Source of the DNA: Roseobacter sp. MH60115
GTDB taxonomy: Bacteria > Pseudomonadota > Alphaproteobacteria > Rhodobacterales > Rhodobacteraceae
Length of the DNA stretch: 64,000 nucleotides
Direction of reading: 5' to 3'
Assembly: GCF_015644665.1 (NCBI RefSeq)
Contig: NZ_JADOBQ010000001.1
Coordinates: 1 to 64,000, forward strand
In this document: positions 7,640-14,980 of the stretch, piece after piece
How the letters are laid out: each line of letters starts with the position of its first letter
Position numbering within the stretch: position 1 is the stretch's first letter
The notes under the pieces: model-generated
The model's input: only the letters and a program-made list of their open reading frames with translations
Told to the model about the DNA's origin: nothing
The model's database searches: none
Translations under genes and position numbers: made by a program

Positions 7640-9154
7640 ATGCCGGAATTCAGATACGACGAAGACCATTTCATAGAACTGGCTGCGCAGGCGCAAAGCC
7701 ACGAAGAGCTTGATCTGGTTGAAAAGCTCTGGACCGAGGCCGAAGAGGCGATGCGGCTGGCCGCCCTGAAGAACCTGCGCGACAACTCGGTGGCCATGCT
7801 GGACGTGATTGGGCGGATCATCGGCCATATCGAACATCTGACGCGCACGGTCGGGTTTTCGGCCTCGCCAGCGATTGGCGATATGCGCGCTGAAATGGGG
7901 CGGCTGCACGCGGAATTGCACGACGCCGGGCGCAGCGATCCGGCCGATGAGCCCGGCGCGCCTGACCCGGGCAGTGACGCGGCGATCATCGATGGGGCAA
8001 CGACACCCGTATTGGCCCCGGGCAGTGTTTTGAGTGATCAGATCCCGATCAATTCCAGCAGCTACGCCGATCTTGCGGATGAATATGTGAGGTTTTTCAA
8101 CGGGGCCGGTATTCGCCCAAGCCACCTGCCGAAGGTCAGGAAGATGGCGCAGACCGCCTTTGACAATCGCGCCCGATACCAATCTATCGGCACCCCTCTG
8201 GGCATCCCGTGGTGGTTCATCGCAGGCCTGCATCAGATGGAATCGACCTACAACTTCGAGGCCCATCTGCACAATGGTGATCCTCTGGGTGCCCGGACGT
8301 CCCGTGTCCCAGGGGGCAAGCCGGACACCGGCGCGCCGCCGTTTACGTTCGAGGAAAGTGCAACGGATGCATTGCGCCTGAAAGGGTTCGATCAGGAAAC
8401 AGACTGGTCCCTGCCACGCGCGCTTTTTCGGTTCGAAAGATACAATGGGTTCGGCTATCGGTCTCGCCGCGTGCCATCGCCCTATCTTTGGGGCTTTTCC
8501 ACCATCTACCGGCGCGGAAAATTCATCGCCGATCATGTGTTTGATGCCAATGCGGTGACACAACAATGCGGGGTCGGCGCCCTGCTGAGACAACTCTCTA
8601 ACGATGGTCGGATCAAGCTGGTGTCCAACCAATTCGCCGATCTGGAAACCGATGATCCGCTGGAGACGGGCGACAATATCAACCGGGACGCGGCGGCTGT
8701 GGCGGGCCACACTTTCGAAGCGTTCTGGCGGGACAACCTGTCGGATGTGCGTCATTTCAATTGGGACGAATTCCTGTTCAAGGGCGCCTCCAACGCGACG
8801 CATCGGAACAACACCGACCCGCCCACAGAGCTCTACAACAGCGTAACGCCTTTGGTGCGTGTCCTCGACGAAGTACGGGACCGCATCGGTGGTCGCGTCA
8901 GCCTCAACAGCGTTTATCGCAGCCCCGCCTACAATGGGTCGATCAACGGGGCCAGCAGCAGCCGGCACATGGCTTTTGATGCTGCGGATTTCCGCGTCAT
9001 CGACAGCGGACACGGCAATTCCGGAGACTGGGCGGATGTCGCGCTGGCGCTGCGCAGAGACGGGTTTTTCGAAGGCGGCATCGGGATCTACAACAGTTTC
9101 GTGCATGTGGACACCCGCGGCCATCGCGCGACCTGGGATGAGCGGGGCGCCTAG
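7640..9154 (+). CDS. Lysozyme-like domain fused to M15-type peptidase domain
   Basis: 504 residues without a clear signal peptide. Residues 1-110 are helical and acidic, followed by a Pro/Asp-rich linker. About 185-320 resembles a lysozyme/transglycosylase fold (WWFIAGLHQMESTYNFEAHL, with the helix Glu in QMES as the candidate acid, and GDPLGARTSRVPGGKP). About 390-500 is a peptidase M15A-like zinc domain: SSSRHMAFDAADFRV and FVHVDTRG supply His, Asp and His ligands of the D-Ala-D-Ala carboxypeptidase type. One chain could therefore cut both glycan and peptide of peptidoglycan. Such pairings are usual in phage endolysins, but no phage genes are near. The upstream lipoprotein is a likely partner. 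Confidence 0.75.
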   Translation: MPEFRYDEDHFIELAAQAQSHEELDLVEKLWTEAEEAMRLAALKNLRDNSVAMLDVIGRIIGHIEHLTRTVGFSASPAIGDMRAEMGRLHAELHDAGRSDPADEPGAPDPGSDAAIIDGATTPVLAPGSVLSDQIPINSSSYADLADEYVRFFNGAGIRPSHLPKVRKMAQTAFDNRARYQSIGTPLGIPWWFIAGLHQMESTYNFEAHLHNGDPLGARTSRVPGGKPDTGAPPFTFEESATDALRLKGFDQETDWSLPRALFRFERYNGFGYRSRRVPSPYLWGFSTIYRRGKFIADHVFDANAVTQQCGVGALLRQLSNDGRIKLVSNQFADLETDDPLETGDNINRDAAAVAGHTFEAFWRDNLSDVRHFNWDEFLFKGASNATHRNNTDPPTELYNSVTPLVRVLDEVRDRIGGRVSLNSVYRSPAYNGSINGASSSRHMAFDAADFRVIDSGHGNSGDWADVALALRRDGFFEGGIGIYNSFVHVDTRGHRATWDERGA

Positions 9155-9314
9155 CGTTTCGACCCCGTGCAGCAGGCCGCGATCAATGGGCCGCGCATTA
9201 ATTCGATCTTTGCACAGAATTCAGGGAACCATGCCGGTTCTCAAGTGTTTGCATGAAGGAGCGCCGGATGCGTGGCACAATGTTGCGCGCCGGACGTCAC
9301 AGATAGGAAATATC

Positions 9315-9389
9315 ATGAATCGCGTTATCTACATCGTTGGCCTCATTGTCGTCATTCTGGCTGTCTTGTCGTTCTTTGGGCTGAGATGA
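9315..9389 (+). CDS. 24-residue membrane micropeptide upstream of creA
   Basis: A 24-codon frame, MNRVIYIVGLIVVILAVLSF plus four residues, is almost entirely one transmembrane helix with a positively charged start and a GLR end. Its TGA overlaps the ATG of the creA-like gene (ATGA at 9386-9389), which argues that it is translated. GGAAA at 9306-9310 may act as a weak ribosome site. Function unknown; it could be a leader that sets creA translation or a membrane partner. Confidence 0.6.
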   Translation: MNRVIYIVGLIVVILAVLSFFGLR

Positions 9390-9865
9390 TCCGGAAAGGC
9401 AGAGCGTCACGGCTGTCTCCCCTCCTGCCGACCGCTGCAGCCCTTTTCCTGATCGCCGGGCCGGTTGCGGCGGAAACAGTCGGCAATGTCGACGTGGACT
9501 GGCTTGGCAATGACATCGTGATCGAGGCCTTTGCGGATCCGGAGGTCGAAGGTGTCACCTGTCATGTGGCGTATTTCGAGCGTGGTCTGATTGACCGTCT
9601 TCAGAAAGGCAACTGGTTCGAAGATCCCTCCAACTCCTCCATCGCGTGTCGCCAGACAGGGTCGATTGTCATCGGAGACATCGACAGGTCGGACGAGGGG
9701 GAGAGTATCTTTTCGGAACGGCGGTCGATCATTTGGAAGTCGTTGAGCGTAAAACGCATTTTTGATGACGCAAATCAGACTTTGATCTACGTTGCCCATG
9801 CGCGCGAGGTGCAGGACGGATCGGCCAAGATGTCGATTTCGACGGTGCCTTTGTACCAGAACTAG
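9386..9865 (+). CDS. creA: CreA-family periplasmic protein
   Basis: 159 residues with a cleavable signal (hydrophobic stretch ending VAAET). Family features of CreA are present: IVIEAFADPEVEGVTCHV, then SIACRQTGSI, giving two cysteines that could pair. CreA is a conserved but functionally uncharacterised exported protein. The ATG at 9386 overlaps the stop of the micropeptide upstream; earlier in-frame starts would lie inside that reading frame and lack the signal peptide. Confidence 0.85.
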   Translation: MIRKGRASRLSPLLPTAAALFLIAGPVAAETVGNVDVDWLGNDIVIEAFADPEVEGVTCHVAYFERGLIDRLQKGNWFEDPSNSSIACRQTGSIVIGDIDRSDEGESIFSERRSIIWKSLSVKRIFDDANQTLIYVAHAREVQDGSAKMSISTVPLYQN

Positions 9866-9973
9866 GACGGCTTGATCGGCACGGGCAACCGGGCGTTGCC
9901 CATCCGGTCCGAAGAACCATCAAGGCAGCTGCCGGGTGCCGCAGGTCCCTTCAGCCATTGAGTGAAGCGATAG

Positions 9974-11047
9974 ATGAACGACGATATCAGGTCCCTGCGA
10001 CGCAGTGCCAGCACCCTCACAACGATTGCAATCTTTGTGATCGCCTATTTCGCACGCGATCTGATCTTGCCGATCATGCTGGGCTTTCTCTTTGCGTTGA
10101 CACTCAGCCCCATCAACAGGTTCCTGCAGCGCAAGGGGCTGCCCGCTGCCTTGTCGGCGGGCTTTCTGATCCTGATGGCGACCGCGTCCATCGGTTCGGT
10201 CGTATACTTCGCCGGGGATACGGTGCGGTCGTGGACTGATGATGCGCCTAATATCGCCAGGGAGCTTCAAAACAAACTCAGTGGGGTTCAGGAAGCCATC
10301 GACGCGGTCAAGGATGCGTCGTCTCAGGTCGAGGAGATGACGGCAGCCCCGGTGGATGGCCCGCAGGAGGTCGTCGTCCAGCAGCCGGGCCTTTTGAATT
10401 CTGCAGTTACAGCGGTCGCCAGCAGCGCCACATCCATCGGCGTGGCCCTTATTCTCGCGCTGTTCCTGTTGGCCTCGGGTGATCTCTTTTATGTCAAATT
10501 GGTGCAGGCGTTTCCCAAACTCAGCGAGAAAAAGAAGGCGCTTTCAACGGTCTACGACATTGAAAGACGGGTCTCCGGCTACCTGCTGACAATCACGGTG
10601 ATCAATGCAGGGCTGGGTCTGGCCGTTTTTGCCGCGTTGTGGCTGGTGGGGCTCGAATACGCCTACATCTGGGGTATCGCGGCCTTCCTGCTCAATTATC
10701 TGCCCATTTTGGGCGGCGTCATCGGGACCTTGCTGGTGGCTGCCCATGCGGTGATCTTCTTTGACAGTCTGTCCTACGCGCTCTTGGCACCGATTGTCTA
10801 TCAGGCTTTAACGTCGATCGAGGCGCAATTCGTGACGCCCTACCTGATCGGCAAGCGGCTGGAGCTGAACATCGTCGCGGTCTTTCTGACGGTTGTGTTG
10901 TGGGCCTGGCTGTGGGGCGTTGCCGGGGCGCTGGTGGCGGTGCCCTTTCTGCTGGTGTTCAAGGTCGTGTGTGACAAGGTCGATAGGCTGAACGTCATCG
11001 GGAATTTTCTGGGGGCGGCTGACGATACGGGAAAACAACTGTCGTGA
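9974..11047 (+). CDS. AI-2E family transporter (PerM/UPF0118)
   Basis: 357 residues with about eight membrane helices. The arrangement is typical: two helices at the start (ending ALTLSPINRFLQRKGLPAAL), a soluble segment (about 75-145), then six helices including ILALFLLASGDLFYVKLVQA and FLLNYLPILGGVIGTLLVA. The family includes the E. coli AI-2 exporter TqsA and sodium/proton antiporters, so the substrate is not predictable. It starts a run of plus-strand membrane-protein genes. Confidence 0.85.
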   Translation: MNDDIRSLRRSASTLTTIAIFVIAYFARDLILPIMLGFLFALTLSPINRFLQRKGLPAALSAGFLILMATASIGSVVYFAGDTVRSWTDDAPNIARELQNKLSGVQEAIDAVKDASSQVEEMTAAPVDGPQEVVVQQPGLLNSAVTAVASSATSIGVALILALFLLASGDLFYVKLVQAFPKLSEKKKALSTVYDIERRVSGYLLTITVINAGLGLAVFAALWLVGLEYAYIWGIAAFLLNYLPILGGVIGTLLVAAHAVIFFDSLSYALLAPIVYQALTSIEAQFVTPYLIGKRLELNIVAVFLTVVLWAWLWGVAGALVAVPFLLVFKVVCDKVDRLNVIGNFLGAADDTGKQLS

Positions 11048-11186
11048 AGCCCGCGGCTCTAACCCGATTGAGAACCCTTCGAGGCGGGCTGATGTCCGCT
11101 TTCGGCTCCAAGCCTGCTCTTGGTTTTGGCCAAGGGGGGACAGGCCCGGATAGCCGGGATATGCGGCACAGGGCGGACAGCGCTTC

Positions 11187-12362
11187 ATGAAAAAACGCGC
11201 GCTCCTGCTGAAACTGGCACAGGATATCCGCGCCAGCTACTGGTTCATCCCGGCCACACTTGTCCTGCTTGCGCTTGGGCTGGCGCATGTGACGGAATGG
11301 ATTGACCGCCACACAGAGCTTTTGCCCTTCCATCTGCCCGATGCCTTCGTGAACACGCAGGTGGACGGTGCCCGCAGCACCCTGTCTACAATCGCCACCG
11401 CTGTCATCGGTGTGACCGGTGTGATGTTCTCCATGACGATTGTCGCGGTGTCTTTTGCGGCGGGGAACTACGGGCCGCGCCTGATTGGCAACTTCATGCG
11501 GGATCGAGGCAACCAGGTCAGCCTCGGCATCCTGATCGCGACCTTTGCCTATGCGCTCTCCATCCTGCGCGCGGTGCAGGACCCGTCCGAGGCGGCGGGC
11601 GTCGACGCCTTTGTGCCGCAGTATTCGATGCTGATGGCCATGCTGGGCTGTATCATTGCCGTTTTCACGATGATCTATTTTGTGCACCACGTGCCGGAAA
11701 CGATCAACGTCTCCAACATCACGGCGTCCTTGGGGCGGCGGCTGGAGACCGAGATCGTCAACATCATCGAAGCCGAAGCCGCATTGGGAGAGCGCCCTGA
11801 AATCGACTATCCGGATCGCGCGCCGGATGATCAGATCATGCTGGGATCGGCGGGCTACATCCAGACGTTGAACTATGACCTTATCGAAGAGATGATGCAG
11901 GACCATAATATAAAGATCAGGATCGAGAAACTGCCCGGCGATTTCGTGACCCCCTTTACGCCAACATTGACCGTTTGGGCCGAGGGCGGTCTGTCAGAGG
12001 AGCATCGTGAGGAACTCTGTGGATGTTACGCTCTGGGTGTCAGCCGCACGGAGCATCAGAATGTGTTGTTTCTGGTGGACCAACTGGTGGAAATGCTCGC
12101 CCGGGCCCTCTCTCCGGGGGTGAACGATCCCTTCACGGCAATCAACTGTCTGAACTGGATGCACAACGCGCTAAAGACGGCCAAGCATCATGGGGACGGG
12201 TTGGGCGATGATGGTGCTGGCAAATACGTGCTGGGTCCCCGTCTCACGTATGACGCCCTTTTCAAACGCAGCTTTCTGGCGTCTCAGCCCTATTGCGAAA
12301 CGGACCACCTGGCACACGCACATTACAAATCCCGCGTCAGCGACCTGAACACAGGTCTTTGA
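11187..12362 (+). CDS. DUF2254 membrane protein
   Basis: 391 residues. Four N-terminal membrane helices (about 20-40, 65-90, 110-130, 150-175) include ATAVIGVTGVMFSMTIVAVS followed by FAAGNYGPRLIGNFMRD, stretches I associate with DUF2254. A cytoplasmic C-terminal half contains ALSPGVNDPFTAINCLNWM. No function is established for the family. Confidence 0.8.
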   Translation: MKKRALLLKLAQDIRASYWFIPATLVLLALGLAHVTEWIDRHTELLPFHLPDAFVNTQVDGARSTLSTIATAVIGVTGVMFSMTIVAVSFAAGNYGPRLIGNFMRDRGNQVSLGILIATFAYALSILRAVQDPSEAAGVDAFVPQYSMLMAMLGCIIAVFTMIYFVHHVPETINVSNITASLGRRLETEIVNIIEAEAALGERPEIDYPDRAPDDQIMLGSAGYIQTLNYDLIEEMMQDHNIKIRIEKLPGDFVTPFTPTLTVWAEGGLSEEHREELCGCYALGVSRTEHQNVLFLVDQLVEMLARALSPGVNDPFTAINCLNWMHNALKTAKHHGDGLGDDGAGKYVLGPRLTYDALFKRSFLASQPYCETDHLAHAHYKSRVSDLNTGL

Positions 12363-12487
12363 GGCGGGTCAGGAGTGGGTGTCGCCCTGCAGGCCCCGGT
12401 CGGCTGGGGATGCCGCGCAATAGAAAGGTCACAGTCTTTCCAAATCTGCGTCTCGCCTTTTGCATTCCGGCATTTCGACAATAAGCT

Positions 12488-13456
12488 ATGCCGATGGAGC
12501 CTACGTCGATCAAACCCCTCGCCGCCTTTGATATTGAAAACGGCGAAACGACCCCGGTGCCGGACCCTTGGCCCGCGATTGGTGCTGCCCAGGGGTACCG
12601 GTGGCTGCATCTGGATCTGAATGACCCGGATACCCGTGCCTGGGCCAAGGCATCGCTCCCGGAGATTGCGGCGCGCGCCTTGGGCCAGAGCGAGACGCGC
12701 CCAAGGTGCGAGCGTCTGGGGGATGGGTTGATCCTCAACCTGCGCGGGGTCAACCTCAATCCCGAGGCCGATCCGGAGGATATGGTATCCTTGCGCATGT
12801 GGATCACCGGGAACGCCGTTGTCTCGGCGCGGATCCGAAAAATCTGGGCCGTGGACGCGATGCGGCAGGAGGCCGAGCAGGGCCGCGCACCATCGACCAT
12901 CGGTCAGTTTCTGGCGGCGCTGACCTACGGGCTGACAAGCCGGATCGAGCGGGTGTCTCTCGATCTTGAAGAACAGACCGACGATCTGGAAGAAGCGCTT
13001 GCGGATGGGCGTCGGGTAGAGGCCGACAGGCTGTCCCGGCTGCGCCAGACCGTGATCAAGCTGCGTCGCTTCATCAATCCGCAGCGCGAAGCCATTGCCG
13101 CGCTGGCGGGGCTGGACGGATGGATCCTTACGCCGGAAGAGTTGGCCCTGCTGCGCGAGACCAGCAACCGCACGCGCCGTATTGTCGAAGAACTGGATGC
13201 CACGCGCGACCGGCTGTCCGCGCTACAGGATCACATCGAGGCCGACCGGGCGCATGCGCTGAGCCGCAACAGCTATGTCCTGTCGGTGGTTGCGGCGATT
13301 TTCCTGCCGCTGGGTTTCCTGACCGGTCTTTTCGGCGTCAATGTTGCGGGCATGCCGGGGACCGCGACGCCGATGGCTTTCTGGTTCTTGACGCTATCGT
13401 CACTCTTATGCGGCATAGCTCTATTCGCGATATTCAAGCTGTCCAAATGGCTGTAG
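12488..13456 (+). CDS. zntB: CorA/ZntB-type divalent cation transporter
   Basis: 322 residues. A large cytoplasmic N-terminal domain ends in a long charged helix (EEQTDDLEEALADGRRVEAD region), followed by two C-terminal transmembrane helices. The pore signature is GVN (LFGVNVAGMPG), as in ZntB zinc transporters, rather than the GMN of CorA magnesium channels. ZntB mediates proton-linked zinc movement. The symbol is based only on this motif; metal specificity is uncertain. Confidence 0.75.
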   Translation: MPMEPTSIKPLAAFDIENGETTPVPDPWPAIGAAQGYRWLHLDLNDPDTRAWAKASLPEIAARALGQSETRPRCERLGDGLILNLRGVNLNPEADPEDMVSLRMWITGNAVVSARIRKIWAVDAMRQEAEQGRAPSTIGQFLAALTYGLTSRIERVSLDLEEQTDDLEEALADGRRVEADRLSRLRQTVIKLRRFINPQREAIAALAGLDGWILTPEELALLRETSNRTRRIVEELDATRDRLSALQDHIEADRAHALSRNSYVLSVVAAIFLPLGFLTGLFGVNVAGMPGTATPMAFWFLTLSSLLCGIALFAIFKLSKWL

Positions 13457-13474
13457 CAAAAGGGGCTTTGATCG

Positions 13475-14767
13475 GTGCTTAGAAGTATCCTGCCGCTCAC
13501 GGCGCTCTTCATGGGGTCGGCCTTCCTGCTTTTTGCCGGTGGAGTAAACGGGTTGATCCTGCCGGTGCGCGGCGAGGCGGAAGGGTTCTCCGCGACATCC
13601 CTGGGTCTGCTGGGCACCGGATGGGCCACGGGGTATGTCGCCGGGTGCCTGCGCACACCTGCGCTGGTCGCGCGTGTGGGCCACATCCGGGCTTTTGGCG
13701 CGATGTGCGCGCTGGCGGCGATTGCAGTCCTGCTGTCACTGGTTCTGATCAAACCGTGGGTGTGGGTGCCCGTGCGCGCCCTGTCCGGGTTCTGTTTCGC
13801 AGGCGCCGCGATGATCGTGGAAAGCTGGCTCAACGAACGGGCGGACGCGGCATCGCGCGGGCGCATCTTTGGCATCTACACCATGGTCAACTTGGCCGCC
13901 ACGACCGCTGGTCAGATGGTGCTGACGCTGGGCGATTCCAGAGGGTATTTTTTCTTTGTTCTTGCCGCGATGGTCTATTGCCTCGCGCTGCTGCCCACGG
14001 CGATTTCGGCGACGTCGACACCGACACCCCTGACCAGTGTTTCGCTGAACCTGCGCGGTCTCTGGAAAAACTCACCCATCGCCGTTTTCTCCGTTTTCAT
14101 GGTGGGGGTCTCAAACGCGGCATTCGGCACGCTTGCCGCGGTCTATGCGGCGCGCATTGGGCTCACCCTCAGCGACATTGCCCTGTTTGCCAGCATCCCG
14201 ATCCTGGCGGGCGCGGCACTGCAGATACCGGTTGGTATCGCGTCGGACAGGCTCGACCGGCGCCGCGTTCTGATCGGTGTCGCAGGTCTGGCGCTGCTCG
14301 CCGATGCGCTGTTTGTCTTCGGCGGTTTCGTCAATCCGGTGGGCGTGATGGTTCTGGCGGGGCTCTTCGGGGCAGCTGTCTTTGCCATGTATCCGATCAT
14401 CGTGGCGCATGCGAATGATCACGCGGCACCGGGAACCTTCATCCAGGTCAGCGGTGGGCTGCTCCTGGTCTTTGGCGTCGGTTCAATCATCGGGCCGACC
14501 GTAGCCGGGATCGCGATGAGCCGGCTTGGGCCCCAAAGCCTCTTCGCCGTGACGGGCATCGCGCATATCCTGCTCATTCTCTTTGCGCTTCTGCGTCTGA
14601 AAACCGCCCCTGCCGTGGCCCAGGAGAAGAAGGGAAGCTTTCAGGCGGGTCCACTCGCGCGCGGCTCCACCCCTGAAACCGCGGCTCTCGCGGCTAATGC
14701 CGTCGAACTGGACGCGGACCGGGCGAATGCCCCGGAGACGGCCGGTCCAAAAGACGGCGGGACCTGA
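13475..14767 (+). CDS. MFS transporter, YcaD-like
   Basis: 430 residues, twelve membrane helices, from a GTG start at 13475 with AAAAGGGG upstream. The arrangement SWLNERADAASRGRIFGIYT after the fourth helix resembles the YcaD/YfkF group of major facilitator proteins. A hydrophilic C-terminal tail of about 60 residues (after LLRLKTAP) is longer than usual. The substrate is unknown. It begins 18 bp after zntB, so the two may share a transcript. Confidence 0.8.
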   Translation: MLRSILPLTALFMGSAFLLFAGGVNGLILPVRGEAEGFSATSLGLLGTGWATGYVAGCLRTPALVARVGHIRAFGAMCALAAIAVLLSLVLIKPWVWVPVRALSGFCFAGAAMIVESWLNERADAASRGRIFGIYTMVNLAATTAGQMVLTLGDSRGYFFFVLAAMVYCLALLPTAISATSTPTPLTSVSLNLRGLWKNSPIAVFSVFMVGVSNAAFGTLAAVYAARIGLTLSDIALFASIPILAGAALQIPVGIASDRLDRRRVLIGVAGLALLADALFVFGGFVNPVGVMVLAGLFGAAVFAMYPIIVAHANDHAAPGTFIQVSGGLLLVFGVGSIIGPTVAGIAMSRLGPQSLFAVTGIAHILLILFALLRLKTAPAVAQEKKGSFQAGPLARGSTPETAALAANAVELDADRANAPETAGPKDGGT

Positions 14768-14936
14768 AAAAAGCGGGAAAAACCTGATCGTCGTCCTCAC
14801 ACAGTACGCCCGGAGATCGCGTCAGCACCGTTGCCATTCCCGCCATCACCGCACGGCTGAAACAGGGCCCAAAGTGCCATGTGCACCGCCGGTCCTGCCC
14901 ATCCCGACACTTCCCAGAAATTTAAACTTCTTGACT

Positions 14937-14949
14937 TGACGCTACGTCA
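14937..14949. promoter_or_regulatory. Short inverted repeat before the three-gene unknown block
   Basis: TGACG-CTA-CGTCA, a perfect 5-bp inverted repeat 31 bp ahead of the first gene of the block. It lies in the most AT-rich part of a 213-bp gap. It could be an operator half-site pair, but the repeat is short enough to occur by chance. Confidence 0.25.
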
Positions 14950-14980
14950 CCTCCAGCATCCCTCCAACCAGGGGTGGGGC

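Noticed and set aside
7457-9124. Minus-strand open frame of 555 codons opposite the lysozyme/M15 gene
   Set aside because: Antisense shadow: no domain or ribosome site, and the plus frame carries metal-ligand motifs.
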